From: Micromonospora kangleipakensis
GTDB lineage: Bacteria > Actinomycetota > Actinomycetes > Mycobacteriales > Micromonosporaceae
Direction of reading: 5' to 3'
Assembly (NCBI RefSeq): GCF_004217615.1
Contig: NZ_SHLD01000001.1
Location: 2,604,001-2,668,000, forward strand
Length of the DNA: 64,000 nucleotides
Both the position numbers and the translations under genes were made by a program. Below are positions 37,994 through 49,135 of the stretch, one piece after another; the stretch's first letter is position 1, and every line of letters starts with the position of its first letter. The notes beneath the pieces are model-generated. The model searched no databases. It was not told where the DNA came from and saw nothing but the letters and a program-made list of their open reading frames with translations.

Positions 37994-38578
37994 ATGGGGA
38001 GCATGACGCTCTCGCTGCCCATCGATCCGGAGGCCAACCGGCTGCTGGCGCGCAGCCCGCTGGCGCTGCTCCTCGGCATGGTGCTCGACCAGCAGGTGCC
38101 GATGGAGAAGGCGTTCTCCTCGCCGTACGTGCTGACCCAGCGGCTCGGTCACGAGCCGGACGCCCGCGAGCTGGCCGGGTACGCCCCGGAGGCCCTGGTC
38201 GAACTCTTCGCCCAGCCGCCGGCCCTGCACCGGTTCCCGAAGGCGATGGCGGCCCGGGTGCAGGAGGTCTGCCAGGTCCTCGTCGACCGTTACGACGGCG
38301 ACCCGACCCGGCTCTGGGCGGACGTCGCCGACGGCCGCGAACTGCTGCGTCGGGTCGGTGAGCTGCCCGGCTTCGGGAAGCAGAAGGCGCAGATCTTCGT
38401 GGCCCTGCTCGGCAAGCGGTACGGGGTGACCCCGGACGGCTGGCGGGAGGCCGCGGGCGGGTACGGCGAGCCGGACGCCCGCCGGTCCGTGGCCGACGTG
38501 ACCGACCCGGAGTCGCTGCGCCAGGTGCGCGAGTACAAGCAGCAGATGAAGGCGGCGGCCAAGGCCGCGAAGGGCTGA
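37994..38578 (+). CDS. HhH-GPD base-excision repair family protein
   Basis: The 194-residue protein has the helix-hairpin-helix of HhH-GPD glycosylases (LLRRVGELPGFGKQKAQIFV) but no clear catalytic Asp/Lys pair or Fe-S cysteines, so activity is uncertain. Actinobacteria commonly carry this short form. The ATG at 37994 has GGAGG (37982-37986) seven bases upstream and is better than the in-frame ATG at 38003. It is divergent from the methyltransferase at 37821. Confidence 0.87.
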   Translation: MGSMTLSLPIDPEANRLLARSPLALLLGMVLDQQVPMEKAFSSPYVLTQRLGHEPDARELAGYAPEALVELFAQPPALHRFPKAMAARVQEVCQVLVDRYDGDPTRLWADVADGRELLRRVGELPGFGKQKAQIFVALLGKRYGVTPDGWREAAGGYGEPDARRSVADVTDPESLRQVREYKQQMKAAAKAAKG

Positions 38579-38634
38579 CGCAACGCCCGCCCGTCCCCGT
38601 CGTTGAGAACCTCAGGCGACGACGGCGGGCGGGG

Positions 38635-39834
38635 ATGGCGGATCAACGGGGGGAGGAGCTCCTCCGCGGCAAGGCGACCTCGCCGCGGGCCACGTTCCTG
38701 GAGCTCTTCTTCGACGTCGCCTTCGTCTTCGCGCTCACCCGGGTGTCGAACCGGCTGGTCGACGACTTCACGGTGGAGCGGCGGGTCTTCCTGCCCGAGG
38801 CGGGGCAGACGCTGCTGCTCCTGCTCGCCCTCTGGATGGTCTGGTCGCTGACCACCTGGACGACCAGCCGGTACAACCCCGAGCGGCCGGAGATCCAACT
38901 GGTCGTGGCGGGCTCGATGTTCGCCAGCATGGTGATGGCGGTGTCGCTGCCGGAGGCGTTCGACACCCGGGGCCTCTCCTTCGCGATCGGCTACGTGGCC
39001 GTCCAGGTCGGCCGTCCCCTCTTCCTCACGGTGGCGATGCGGCACCATCCGGAGCGGCACGTCGCCGGCCGGATCCTCGTCTGGGCGGTGGTGTCGGCGG
39101 TGCCGTGGATCGCCGGAGCGCTGGTGCACAACGACGCCCGCGGGGTGTTCTGGACCGTCGCGGTGATCATCGACTACGGCGCGGCCCGGCTGGGCTGGCC
39201 GCTGCCCGGACGGGGCCGGTCGCCCGCCTCCTCCTGGCCGGTCACCGGCGAGCACCTGGCCGAGCGCTACCAGCAGTTCACCATCATCGCGCTGGGCGAG
39301 ATGATCCTGATCAGCGGATTCGGCTTCAGCATGAGCGAGTTCGCGGCCGCCCAGTGGGTGGCCTTCGCCATCACGTTCGCGAGCACCGCGCTGCTCTGGC
39401 GGATCTACTTCTACCGGGCCGGCACGGTGCTGGTGGAGGCGGTGGCCGGGTCGGCGCGACCCGGCCGGCTCGCCGAGTCGGCGACGTACACCCACCTGGT
39501 CATGGTGGCCGGCATCGTCGCCGCCGCCGTCGGCTACGAACTCGTCATCGGCCATCCCGGTGGGCACACCGATCCGGCCTGGCTCACCGTGATCATCGGC
39601 GGTCCGGCGCTCTTCGTGCTCGGCCGGGCGCGTTTCGAGTACGAGGTGTTCGGCCGGGTGTCCCGGTCCCGGCTGGTCGGTCTCGTCGTGCTGGTGGCGA
39701 TGGTGCCCCTGGTCATCCGGCTGCCTCCGCTGGCGGTCGGCGCGGCGACCACGGCGGTGCTGGGTGGGATCGCCGCGGCCGACGCGCTGCGGGCCCGGGG
39801 CCGGCCGCCGGAGCAGCCCGCGCCGCCGATCTGA
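38635..39834 (+). CDS. Low temperature requirement protein A (LtrA) family membrane protein
   Basis: The 399-residue protein has about eleven hydrophobic helices and the LtrA signature near the start, ATFLELFFDVAFVFALTRVS, plus GEHLAERYQQFTIIALGEMI in the middle. LtrA proteins are linked with cold growth in Listeria, with no proven biochemical role. The ATG at 38635 gives MADQRGEELLRGK before the signature. It converges on the antitoxin gene with an 8-bp gap. Confidence 0.9.
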   Translation: MADQRGEELLRGKATSPRATFLELFFDVAFVFALTRVSNRLVDDFTVERRVFLPEAGQTLLLLLALWMVWSLTTWTTSRYNPERPEIQLVVAGSMFASMVMAVSLPEAFDTRGLSFAIGYVAVQVGRPLFLTVAMRHHPERHVAGRILVWAVVSAVPWIAGALVHNDARGVFWTVAVIIDYGAARLGWPLPGRGRSPASSWPVTGEHLAERYQQFTIIALGEMILISGFGFSMSEFAAAQWVAFAITFASTALLWRIYFYRAGTVLVEAVAGSARPGRLAESATYTHLVMVAGIVAAAVGYELVIGHPGGHTDPAWLTVIIGGPALFVLGRARFEYEVFGRVSRSRLVGLVVLVAMVPLVIRLPPLAVGAATTAVLGGIAAADALRARGRPPEQPAPPI

Positions 39835-39842
39835 CGGGGCGG

Positions 39843-40154
39843 TCAGGCAGCGGTGGGGCGGGAGAGCGCGGCCAGCGCCCGCCGCACGTCGGCGAGGGAA
39901 ACGGTCGCCGAGTCGTCCAGGTCGGCCAGGCCCGCCTCGATCCACTGTCGCATCAGGGTGGTCACCCCGATGCCGCGGGCGTCGGCGGCGGCCCGGACCC
40001 GCTCGTACGTCTCCAGCGGGAGGCGCACCGAGCGGCTGACCATGGGCACGTCGGTGTCGGGGGTGGGCAGCTCCGCCGGCTGGCTCTCGTCGATCAGCTC
40101 GGCCAGCGCGTCGTCGCCGCCGTGGAAACGCTTGGTCGCCTCGTTCCGGTCCAT
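39843..40154 (-). CDS. Ribbon-helix-helix antitoxin-like protein
   Basis: The 103-residue protein has an RHH-like core in its second half (VSRSVRLPLETYERVRAAAD, RGIGVTTLMRQWIEAGL), as in BrnA and CopG-type antitoxins, and an acidic N-terminal half. The ATG at 40154 has GAGGAGG upstream, overlapping the end of the preceding gene. Sitting 13 bp after a BrnT-like toxin gene, it is most simply the antitoxin of a type II pair, with the toxin gene first as in brnTA. Confidence 0.8.
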   Translation of the reverse strand: MDRNEATKRFHGGDDALAELIDESQPAELPTPDTDVPMVSRSVRLPLETYERVRAAADARGIGVTTLMRQWIEAGLADLDDSATVSLADVRRALAALSRPTAA

Positions 40155-40167
40155 CGTGACCGCCTCC

Positions 40168-40455
40168 TCATCGGCGAGATCTCCGTACCGCCTCGTCGTA
40201 GCGCTTCGCCTCGACGTCGCTCAGCTCGCGCGCGGACAGGACGTCCCAGTCGTGGTCGGTGCCGTCGGCCTCGGCGAGCAGCACGGCGAGTCGTCGCCCC
40301 CGGTGGGACACCGCGTAGACGACCATCACGTCGTCGCCGAGGTGCCGGATGACCCGGCGCGTGCTGTGCAGGGCCTCCCAGACTTCCCCGGGTGTGACGT
40401 CGTAGACCCGGATGTTGGCCAACGCCTCGTCGGTGAAGCTGAACCGGCTGCCCAC
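40168..40455 (-). CDS. BrnT-like toxin
   Basis: The 95-residue basic protein resembles the BrnT/RelE-like RNase fold: a first segment RFSFTDEALANIRVYDVTPG, a central strand region VIRHLGDDVMVVYAVSHRGR and the C-terminal pattern WDVLSARELSDVEAKRYDEA that matches BrnT's SARxxxxxExxxY. The catalytic set is not certain. The GTG at 40455 lies six bases after TACGCT, so the operon mRNA is probably leaderless. It is followed by the RHH antitoxin gene. Confidence 0.7.
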   Translation of the reverse strand: MGSRFSFTDEALANIRVYDVTPGEVWEALHSTRRVIRHLGDDVMVVYAVSHRGRRLAVLLAEADGTDHDWDVLSARELSDVEAKRYDEAVRRSRR

Positions 40456-40461
40456 GAGGGG

Positions 40462-40467
40462 AGCGTA
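40462..40467 (-). promoter_or_regulatory. -10 box of the toxin-antitoxin operon (TACGCT)
   Basis: On the minus strand TACGCT ends six bases before the toxin GTG; there is no ribosome binding site. A leaderless toxin mRNA would be translated differently from the antitoxin, which has GAGGAGG. Confidence 0.5.
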
Positions 40468-40562
40468 CCACGGCCGTAACACGCGAACGGGATGGCTCGA
40501 TTTTCGCTGATCAACGGCTGCGGGTGACAGGATGGGGCGTAATCCCCTCGAGGAGGTCCGTG

Positions 40563-40919
40563 GTGAAGCGTCAGGCGTACCAGCCGATCCTGATCACCGA
40601 CGCCTCGCGCAGCCAGAACGACCAGCTCAACAGCCGGCAGAAGCGTTACGTGCTGATGATGGGCATCCGGGTGGCGTGCCTGGTGGTCGGTGCCGTCCTG
40701 GTCGTCGCGAAGGCACCCCTGCTCTGGCTCTGGCTGCCGCTGCTCGGCCTCGGGATGGTGCTCATCCCCTGGCTGGCGGTGCTGCTGGCCAACGACCGGC
40801 CGCCCAAGGACGAGCACCGTCTCGCCAACAAGCTCCGCCACCGCCACCGCGACGAGACCCCGCCGATGAGCCTGACCGCCGAGGAACGCCCCCACAAGAT
40901 CATCGACGTCGAGCCCTGA
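40563..40919 (+). CDS. DUF3099 family membrane protein
   Basis: The 118-residue protein has two membrane helices (MGIRVACLVVGAVLVVAKAP, WLPLLGLGMVLIPWLAVLLA) between a basic N-terminus containing ILITDASRSQNDQLNSRQKR, the family signature, and a charged tail. Function unknown. The GTG at 40563 is preferred to 40560 because AGGAGG (40551-40556) is then six bases upstream. Confidence 0.88.
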   Translation: MKRQAYQPILITDASRSQNDQLNSRQKRYVLMMGIRVACLVVGAVLVVAKAPLLWLWLPLLGLGMVLIPWLAVLLANDRPPKDEHRLANKLRHRHRDETPPMSLTAEERPHKIIDVEP

Positions 40920-40950
40920 TCGCCGCGATCCCGCACGTCGGGCGGCGGGG

Positions 40951-41850
40951 TCAGGGGGTGGGGCGGGCGCCGACCGTGGCGACGGCGGTGGCGCCGAGGT
41001 CCGCCGCGCGGTTGAGCGCGGCGCGCGGGTCCGCGCCGGCCAGCCAGGCCGTGAGCAGGCCGGCGGCGAAGGCGTCCCCGGCCCCGGTCACGTCCACCAC
41101 CGCCACCCGACGGGCCGCCGCCACGCTGACCGTGGCGTCCCGGTCCACCCAGACCGCGCCGGCCGCGCCCCGCTTGACCACCACCCGGCGGGCCGCCGCC
41201 GAGAGCGCCCGCGCCTGCGCCGCCGGGTCCAGCCCGCCGGCCAGCACCGTCGCCTCGTCCGTGTTCACCAGCAACAGGTCGACGTCGCGTACCCAGGTCA
41301 GGAAGGCCGCCGCGCCGACCCGCCGCAGCGGCGCCGCGGAGGCCGCGTCGACGCTGGTGGTGAGCCCGCGCTCGCGGGCGGCGGCCAGCGCCCGCAGTCC
41401 CGCGCCGCGCGACTCGGCGTCCAGCAGGGTGTACGCGGACAGGTGCAGGTGGCCGGCGTCGGGCGCCCCGGCCAGGGCGCGGTCGACGTGCGCGGCGCTC
41501 AGTCGCAGGTTCGCCCCGCGCTGGCTGACCATGGTCCGCTCGGCGTCGGTGGCGAGCACGATGACCGTGCCGGTCGGGTAGCCCTCGTGGGGCTCCACCG
41601 CGCAGTCGACGCCGATCCGGGTCAGCTCGGCCACCCGGTCGCGTCCCGCCTCGTCGTCGCCGACCGCGCCGACCAGCGTCACGTCCACCCCCTGGGCGGC
41701 GATCCAGGCGGCCGTGTTGGCCGCCTGCCCGCCGCCGCTGAAGCGGATCTCGGCGCCGGTGTCCGAGCCGGTCGCCAGCGGCCCGGAGAGCACCGCCACC
41801 ACGTCGGTGATCACGTCACCGACGACGAGGATGCGGGACCGGTGGTTCAT
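40951..41850 (-). CDS. psuK: Pseudouridine kinase (PfkB family)
   Basis: The 299-residue protein is a PfkB-type sugar kinase with both signatures: [20 protein letters not shown] near the start and [20 protein letters not shown] near the end, with the catalytic Asp in GAGDAF. Its start overlaps the stop of the pseudouridine-phosphate glycosidase gene (ATGA), so pseudouridine is the most likely substrate. Phosphorylation and cleavage would give uracil and ribose 5-phosphate. Confidence 0.88.
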   Translation of the reverse strand: MNHRSRILVVGDVITDVVAVLSGPLATGSDTGAEIRFSGGGQAANTAAWIAAQGVDVTLVGAVGDDEAGRDRVAELTRIGVDCAVEPHEGYPTGTVIVLATDAERTMVSQRGANLRLSAAHVDRALAGAPDAGHLHLSAYTLLDAESRGAGLRALAAARERGLTTSVDAASAAPLRRVGAAAFLTWVRDVDLLLVNTDEATVLAGGLDPAAQARALSAAARRVVVKRGAAGAVWVDRDATVSVAAARRVAVVDVTGAGDAFAAGLLTAWLAGADPRAALNRAADLGATAVATVGARPTP

Positions 41851-42779
41851 GCCGCGGCGGCGGGACGACGGGCGGCGGCGACGGCGATCCGGGCGGCCAG
41901 GTCGGCGTTGCGCAGGATGATCCGGACGTTCACCGCGAGGCTGGCGCCCTGGGTGGCGGAGTGGAAGTGGGCCAGCAGGAACGGCGTCACGGCCTTGCCG
42001 GTCACCGCGTCGTGGGCCAGCATGGCCAGACCCTCGGCGAGGGTCCGGTCGTGCAGCTCCGGGTCGAGCTGCTCGTCGACGGGGAGCGGGTTGGCCACGA
42101 TCAGCCCACCGTGGTGCAGGCCCTGCGCCGCCCGGGCGGCCAGCACGTCGGCCACCTGCTCCGGCGAGTTCACCGACCAGTCCAGGTCGAAGCCGGCGTC
42201 GGTGAGGTAGAAGCCGGGGAAGCGGCGGGTGCGGTAGCCGACCACGCCGACGCCGAGCGTCTCCAGCCGCTCCAGCGTCGCGCCCACGTCGAGGATCGAC
42301 TTCACCCCCGCGCAGACCACCGCGATCGGCGTCCGGGCCAGGGTGACCAGGTCGGCCGACTCGTCGAAGGTCTGCGCGGCTTCCCGATGCACCCCGCCCA
42401 GGCCGCCGGTGGCGAAGACGCCGATCCCGGCGGCCGCGGCCACCGCGCTGGTCGCGGCCACGGTGGTGGCACCGTCCGCGCCGGTCGCGGCGGCCACCGC
42501 CAGATCGCGTACGGAGAGCTTGCTCACCCCGTCGACGGTGGCGAGTCGGGTCAGCTGGGCGTCGTCCAGGCCCACCACCAGCTCGCCGCCGACCATGCCG
42601 ATGGTGGCCGGAACCGCGCCGGCGTCCCTTACCGCCTGCTCGATCTGCCGGGCGACCAGCAGGTTGTCGGGCCGGGGGAGGCCGTGCGAGACGATGGTGC
42701 TCTCCAGGGCGACGACGGGACGCCCGGCGCGCAGGGCGTCGGCCACCTCGGTGCCGAAACGGATGTGAAAGCTGGTCAC
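41847..42779 (-). CDS. psuG: Pseudouridine-5'-phosphate glycosidase PsuG
   Basis: PsuG splits the C-C bond of pseudouridine 5'-phosphate to uracil and ribose 5-phosphate. The 310-residue protein shows [67 protein letters not shown] and [11 protein letters not shown], all conserved family segments; the catalytic Lys is in VKSILD. The start is the GTG at 42779, seven bases after a TACCGT -10 box, so the operon appears leaderless. It probably recycles modified nucleosides from RNA turnover. Confidence 0.95.
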   Translation of the reverse strand: MTSFHIRFGTEVADALRAGRPVVALESTIVSHGLPRPDNLLVARQIEQAVRDAGAVPATIGMVGGELVVGLDDAQLTRLATVDGVSKLSVRDLAVAAATGADGATTVAATSAVAAAAGIGVFATGGLGGVHREAAQTFDESADLVTLARTPIAVVCAGVKSILDVGATLERLETLGVGVVGYRTRRFPGFYLTDAGFDLDWSVNSPEQVADVLAARAAQGLHHGGLIVANPLPVDEQLDPELHDRTLAEGLAMLAHDAVTGKAVTPFLLAHFHSATQGASLAVNVRIILRNADLAARIAVAAARRPAAAA

Positions 42780-42786
42780 TTCCGTT

Positions 42787-42792
42787 ACGGTA
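42787..42792 (-). promoter_or_regulatory. -10 box of psuG-psuK (TACCGT)
   Basis: TACCGT on the minus strand ends seven bases before the psuG GTG with no ribosome site in between. Confidence 0.45.
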
Positions 42793-42867
42793 CCGCCGCC
42801 GTCCCGGCGGCCTGCGGTGGACCGGCCCCGGACGACCTGCGAAACTGGAAAGGTTGGAGGTGTAGAC

Positions 42868-43086
42868 GTGAGCACACAGATTCTCGAGCGTCCGGAACTG
42901 AAGGACGCCGACACCGGTCCTGAGATGTTCCACTACGTGCGCAAGGAGAAGATCGCCGAGAGTGCCGTCATGGGCACTTACGTCGTGGCGCTCTGCGGCG
43001 AGACGTTCCCGGTGACCAAGGCGGCCAAGCCCGGTTCGCCGGTCTGCCCGAAGTGCAAGGAGATCTACGACTCGTACCACGAGTGA
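42868..43086 (+). CDS. DUF3039 family protein
   Basis: The 72-residue protein contains [20 protein letters not shown] and a C-terminal zinc-finger-like [21 protein letters not shown], which defines DUF3039. Function is unknown. The GTG at 42868 has GGAGG (42856-42860) seven bases upstream. It is divergent from psuG and precedes the TRIC-family gene by 40 bp. Confidence 0.92.
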   Translation: MSTQILERPELKDADTGPEMFHYVRKEKIAESAVMGTYVVALCGETFPVTKAAKPGSPVCPKCKEIYDSYHE

Positions 43087-43114
43087 TGCCGGGCGGTCGC
43101 CCCGGCCGCCCACG

Positions 43115-43120
43115 TAGCCT
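43115..43120 (+). promoter_or_regulatory. -10 box for a likely leaderless transcript (TAGCCT)
   Basis: TAGCCT ends six bases before the GTG at 43127; no ribosome site is present. Confidence 0.45.
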
Positions 43121-43126
43121 GCGGCG

Positions 43127-43777
43127 GTGACCACCTCCACCGCCCTGCTCTTCGCCGACCTGACCGGAGTGGCCGTCTTCGCCGCCTCGGGGGCCTCCGC
43201 GGCGGTGGCCAAGCGGCTGGATCTCTTCGGTGTGGTCTTCGTCGGGGTCGTCGCCGCGCTCGGCGGCGGCATCTTCCGCGACCTGGTGATCGACGAAGTG
43301 CCGCCGCTGGCCTTCGCCGACTGGCGGTACGCGATCACCGCGGCGGTCGTCGCCGCCGCCGTCTTCCGGCTCCACCCGCAGCTCGCCCGGCTGCGCACCA
43401 CCGTGCTGGTGCTCGACGCGGCCGGCCTCGGGCTGTTCACCGTCACCGGCACGCTCAAGGCCCTGGAGGCCCACGTGCCGGCGGTCGGCGCCTGCATGAT
43501 CGGCATGCTCACCGCGATCGGCGGCGGGCTCGGCCGGGACCTGCTCACCGCCGAGATCCCGGTGGTGCTGCGCCGGGAGATCTACGCGGTGGCGGCGCTC
43601 GCCGGGTCGATCGTGGTGGCCCTGCTGTCGACGTACGGACACGCGACCGCGGCGCCGTTGACCGCGGCGGCGCTCGTCGTCTTCGCGCTGCGCCTGATCT
43701 CGCTGCGCCGGCGCTGGTCCGCCCCGGTGCCCACCACGCGCCCGCCGCGCACCGGCACCCGCGGCCCGCAGGGCTGA
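43127..43777 (+). CDS. TRIC-type cation channel family protein (UPF0126/YicG)
   Basis: The 216-residue membrane protein has seven helices and two copies of the family motif: VVAALGGGIFRDLVIDEVPP in the first half and LTAIGGGLGRDLLTAEIPVV in the second, reflecting internal duplication. Relatives form trimeric potassium-permeable channels. A Pro/Arg-rich tail follows the last helix. The GTG at 43127 is six bases after a -10 box. Confidence 0.9.
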   Translation: MTTSTALLFADLTGVAVFAASGASAAVAKRLDLFGVVFVGVVAALGGGIFRDLVIDEVPPLAFADWRYAITAAVVAAAVFRLHPQLARLRTTVLVLDAAGLGLFTVTGTLKALEAHVPAVGACMIGMLTAIGGGLGRDLLTAEIPVVLRREIYAVAALAGSIVVALLSTYGHATAAPLTAAALVVFALRLISLRRRWSAPVPTTRPPRTGTRGPQG

Positions 43778-43967
43778 GCCGGCCGGGGCCGGGGTGGCGG
43801 GGGTCGCGGATGTGACCAGCGTGGCGTCGCCTGGGCCGAACCGGCCGCGCTGGTTATGCTGAGTCGGCCTTCGCGGGATCTTCTGCGCGGAGGCGTTTTC
43901 ATGGGCGGCGGTACCCGTGCCCCTCGGCCCGGGTCCGCCCTTGGTGCGGTCGGAGAGGAGCCTTCGC

Positions 43968-45701
43968 GTGGCAGCCCGGACGCCGGCGCTCGAGACGTTC
44001 CCGCCCCTGCGTGCCTGGCAACGCAAGGCGCTGGTGGAGTACCTGCGCCGCCGGACCGAGGACTTCACCGCGGTCGCCACCCCCGGTGCCGGTAAGACCA
44101 CCTTCGCCCTGCGGATCGCCGCCGAGCTGCTCGCCGACGGCACCGTCGAGGCGGTCACCGTGGTCGCCCCGACCGAGCACCTGAAGACCCAGTGGGCCAC
44201 CTCGGCCGCCCGGGTCGGCATCCAGCTCGACGCCGCGTTCCGCAACGCCGACCTGCACTCCTCGGCCGACTTCCACGGCGCGGTCGTCACCTACGCCCAG
44301 GTCGGGATGGCGCCGCAGGTGCACCGCCGGCGCACCATGACCCGGCGCACCCTGGTCATCCTCGACGAGATCCACCACGCCGGCGACTCCCGGTCCTGGG
44401 GCGACGGGGTCAAGGCCGCCTTCGAGCCCGCCGTACGCCGGCTGATGCTCACCGGTACGCCGTTCCGCTCCGACGACAACCCGATCCCGTTCGTCAGCTA
44501 CGAGCGGGGCGGGGACGGGCTGCTGCGGTCCCGCGCCGACTCGGTCTACGGCTACTCCGACGCGCTGCGCGAAGGCGTGGTCCGGCCGGTGCTCTTCCTG
44601 GCGTACTCCGGGGAGACCCGGTGGCGCACCAACGCCGGCGAGGAGCTGGCCGCCCGGCTGGGCGAGCCGATGACCCAGGACCTGGTCGCGCAGGCCTGGC
44701 GTACCGCCCTGGACCCGGCCGGGGACTGGATGCCGCAGGTGCTGCGCGCGGCCGACGCCCGGCTGACCGTGCTGCGCAACGCCGGGATGGCCGACGCGGG
44801 CGGCCTGATCATCGCCAGCGACCAGCAGACCGCCCGCTCGTACGCCAAGCTGATCGAGCAGGTGACCGGCGAGAAGGCCGCGGTGGTGCTCTCCGACGAC
44901 CAGGGCGCGTCCGCGCGGATCGCGACGTTCGCGGCGTCCGAGCAGCGTTGGCTGGTCGCGGTCCGGATGGTCTCCGAGGGCGTCGACATCCCCCGCCTGG
45001 CCGTCGGCGTCTACGCCACCAGCGCCAGCACGCCGCTCTACTTCGCCCAGGCGATCGGCCGCTTTGTCCGGGCCCGCCGCCCCGGGGAGACCGCCTCGGT
45101 CTTCCTGCCGAGCGTGCCGCACCTGCTCGGGCTGGCCAGCGAGATGGAGGCCGAGCGGGACCACGTGCTCGGCAAGCCCAAGGACAACGAGGGCTTCGAC
45201 GACGACCTGCTGGAGCGCGCCCAGCGCGACGACCAGGCCAGCGGGGAGCTGGAGAAGCGCTTCGCGGCGCTCTCCGCCACCGCCGAGCTGGACCAGGTGA
45301 TCTTCGACGGCGCGTCCTTCGGCACCACGGCCCAGGCCGGCACCCCGGAGGAGGAGGAGTACCTCGGCCTCCCGGGGCTGCTCACCGCGGACCAGGTCTC
45401 CCTGCTGCTCACCAAGCGGCAGGCCGAGCAGCTCGCCGCCCGGCGCCGCCGGACGGCCACCCGGACCGCTGAGCCGGCCGCTGAGAGCCCCGCGGCGGCG
45501 CCGCCGCCGATGAGCGCCGCCCAGCGCCGGGTGGCCCTGCGGCGCCAGCTGAACGCCCTGGTGGCGGCCCGCCACCACCGCACCGGCCAGCCGCACGGCA
45601 AGATCCACGCCGAGCTGCGCCGGCTCTGCGGCGGCCCGCCCAGCGCCCAGGCGACGATCGAGCAGCTCGAAGAGCGCATCGCCACCGTCCAGACCCTCTG
45701 A
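43968..45701 (+). CDS. DEAD/DEAH-box type helicase (SF2)
   Basis: The 577-residue protein starts with a Q-like segment (LRAWQRKALVEYLRR), then Walker A VATPGAGKTTFALRIA, the DEAH-type motif II TLVILDEIHHAG, motif III LMLTGTPFRSD and motif VI QAIGRFVRARRPGE with the arginine finger. This arrangement resembles the XPB/RadD-like SF2 translocases. The C-terminal 130 residues are Ala/Arg-rich with no known domain. Nucleic-acid target unknown. The GTG at 43968 has GAGAGGAG (43953-43960) upstream; the reading to 43917 adds an unlike leader. Confidence 0.88.
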   Translation: MAARTPALETFPPLRAWQRKALVEYLRRRTEDFTAVATPGAGKTTFALRIAAELLADGTVEAVTVVAPTEHLKTQWATSAARVGIQLDAAFRNADLHSSADFHGAVVTYAQVGMAPQVHRRRTMTRRTLVILDEIHHAGDSRSWGDGVKAAFEPAVRRLMLTGTPFRSDDNPIPFVSYERGGDGLLRSRADSVYGYSDALREGVVRPVLFLAYSGETRWRTNAGEELAARLGEPMTQDLVAQAWRTALDPAGDWMPQVLRAADARLTVLRNAGMADAGGLIIASDQQTARSYAKLIEQVTGEKAAVVLSDDQGASARIATFAASEQRWLVAVRMVSEGVDIPRLAVGVYATSASTPLYFAQAIGRFVRARRPGETASVFLPSVPHLLGLASEMEAERDHVLGKPKDNEGFDDDLLERAQRDDQASGELEKRFAALSATAELDQVIFDGASFGTTAQAGTPEEEEYLGLPGLLTADQVSLLLTKRQAEQLAARRRRTATRTAEPAAESPAAAPPPMSAAQRRVALRRQLNALVAARHHRTGQPHGKIHAELRRLCGGPPSAQATIEQLEERIATVQTL

Positions 45702-45779
45702 CCCACCCACCCCAGCGGACCCGGCCGGCCCGCACCGTCCCGCTCCGGCCGTCCGCGCTGAGATGGGCAGCGCACGAAA

Positions 45780-45818
45780 AGCCGGCCGGAGGCTCCCCGT
45801 GGGGGCCTCCGGCCGGCT
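45780..45818. terminator. Bidirectional terminator between the helicase and DUF7455 genes
   Basis: AGCCGGCCGGAGGC (45780-45793) pairs with GCCTCCGGCCGGCT (45805-45818); CCCC/GGGG inside can extend the stem. It separates converging genes. Confidence 0.8.
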
Positions 45819-45837
45819 ATGTCGTGGTTGTGCGGTT

Positions 45838-46071
45838 TCAGTTCGCCATCAGATCGGCGCCACGCCAGCTGAACTCGGGGTCCGTCGCGTACCGCACGGT
45901 GATCTTCACGAGATCCTCCGCGTACTTGTTCGCGTGGTGCCCACAGAACACCAGCTCGCTCCCACCCGCCAGAGTGATCCGGAGCTTGCCGGCAGCATTG
46001 CAGCGGTCGCACCGTTCATCGGCGGCTGGGGGAGCCACCGTCTCGGGCGGCGGCGTGAGGGTCGGGGTCAT
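45838..46071 (-). CDS. DUF7455 family small protein
   Basis: The 77-residue protein carries CDRCNAAGKLRITLAGGSEL followed by VFCGHHANKYAEDL, a likely zinc-binding C-x2-C plus C-x2-H arrangement. Actinobacteria keep this gene beside the principal sigma genes (Rv2708c in M. tuberculosis). Function unknown. The ATG at 46071 has GAGGAGGAAGG upstream; the longer reading adds a Cys-rich, unlike N-terminus. Confidence 0.88.
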   Translation of the reverse strand: MTPTLTPPPETVAPPAADERCDRCNAAGKLRITLAGGSELVFCGHHANKYAEDLVKITVRYATDPEFSWRGADLMAN

Positions 46072-46318
46072 CGCCTTCCTCCTCTGGTCGTCACCGATGA
46101 ACACTCTCTTCGGTCGTTGCTCACCTATCGTGCAACATCCTTGTCGGGCCCTGCCTTCCCTGTGTGCCCGCGGGGGACCGAGGTCACACATGGCGTGGAG
46201 ACAGTGTGCCGTGCACCAAGGGTGCCACGTCAACGATCACAAACGGGCAACCGACCGATCACCATCGAGTGTTGTACGGCTGGTGATCAAAGCGACACGA
46301 CTTGTTGACGTGAATGGG

Positions 46319-47926
<1,608 letters not shown>

Positions 47927-48068
47927 GAATGACCTTCCGGAGGCGAAGAGCGAGCACGGCCGGGTCGTCCGGCGCAGCACGGAACGCCGTGCCGGGCGAT
48001 GTCGTTGAGGGACCCCCGTGTCCCGAACCGACCGGTCGCTGGCGGTCCGTGGCGCGTGGGCAGGGTGA

Positions 48069-48074
48069 ATTGTA
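48069..48074 (-). promoter_or_regulatory. Candidate -10 box of sigA (TACAAT)
   Basis: TACAAT on the minus strand, a near-consensus -10, lies about 140 bp before the sigA GTG. The -35 region is weak. Confidence 0.45.
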
Positions 48075-48203
48075 ACGCCGTCTGCCGCGATCATCCTGCG
48101 CCGCACGGCGTACCGGCCATTCGGACCGCCGATTGGGCCCTTTGTAAGGATGATACCCGCGCGCGACCCGGGAATCCCCGGTCGCACGGGAAGGGGACAA
48201 ACC

Positions 48204-49025
48204 ATGATCCGCTCGGCGCCGCCGACGCAGGAACTGCTGGAGATCGCGATCGACGTCGCCCGGGACGCGGCCGCCACCGCGCACCGGATGCGGGCCGAGG
48301 GGGTTTCGGTCGCCGCGACCAAGAGCACGGTCACCGACGTGGTCACCGCCGCCGACCGGGCCGTGGAGCGGCAGGTGCTCGACGCCCTGCGCAAGCTCCG
48401 CCCGGACGACGCGGTGCTCGGCGAGGAGTACGGCGCGGGGGAGACCGGGCCGGTCGAGGCGGGCGGGGTCCGCTGGATCGTCGACCCCATCGACGGCACC
48501 GTGAACTACCTGTACGGGCTGCCGTACTGCGCGGTCTCCCTCGCCGCCGAGGTGGACGGGGAGGTGGTCGCCGGCGTGGTCCGCAACGTGGCCACCGGCG
48601 AGGAGTGGACCGCCACCGCGGGCGGCGGCGCCTGGCGGGACGGCGAGCGGCTGCGCTGCTCCACCGAGACCGACCTGGGCCAGGCGCTGGTCGCCACCGG
48701 CTTCGGGTACGACCCCGGCCGGCGGGCGCACCAGGCCCGGGTGCTCGCCGAGCTGATCCCGCACGTCCGGGACATCCGCCGGATGGGTGCGGCGGCGCTG
48801 GACCTCTGCCTGGCCGCCGAGGGCCGGGTCGACGCCTACTACGAGAAGGGGCTGGCGGCCTGGGACCAGGCGGCCGGCGGGCTGGTCGCCACCGAGGCGG
48901 GGCTGCGGGTGGCCGGACTGGAGGGCCGGCCCGCCGGCCCCGACCTGGTCATCGCCGCGCCGCCGGCGCTGTTCGCGCCGCTGCACACCCGGCTGGCCGC
49001 CCTGGACGCATCCGGCGGCCCCTGA
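48204..49025 (+). CDS. suhB: Inositol monophosphatase family protein SuhB
   Basis: The enzyme dephosphorylates inositol phosphate or related sugar phosphates in a Mg-dependent manner, supplying inositol for mycothiol and phosphatidylinositol. The 273-residue protein has the two family signatures [19 protein letters not shown] and [14 protein letters not shown], with acidic metal ligands in GEEY and DPIDGT. The ATG at 48204 has AAGGGGAC upstream. It is divergent from sigA, as is suhB in M. tuberculosis. Confidence 0.9.
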   Translation: MIRSAPPTQELLEIAIDVARDAAATAHRMRAEGVSVAATKSTVTDVVTAADRAVERQVLDALRKLRPDDAVLGEEYGAGETGPVEAGGVRWIVDPIDGTVNYLYGLPYCAVSLAAEVDGEVVAGVVRNVATGEEWTATAGGGAWRDGERLRCSTETDLGQALVATGFGYDPGRRAHQARVLAELIPHVRDIRRMGAAALDLCLAAEGRVDAYYEKGLAAWDQAAGGLVATEAGLRVAGLEGRPAGPDLVIAAPPALFAPLHTRLAALDASGGP

Positions 49026-49100
49026 TCAACTCCACGTCGGGGACATCGGCGTGACCCGGCCCGTCCGACACCGCACGTCGCCGACCTTGAGTCGATCAAC

Positions 49101-49126
49101 CGCCCCCGCCGAGCACGGCGGGGGCG
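49101..49126. terminator. Terminator hairpin between suhB and cei
   Basis: CGCCCCCGCC (49101-49110) pairs perfectly with GGCGGGGGCG (49117-49126) around a six-base loop, between converging genes. Confidence 0.75.
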
Positions 49127-49135
49127 GAAGCGGGA

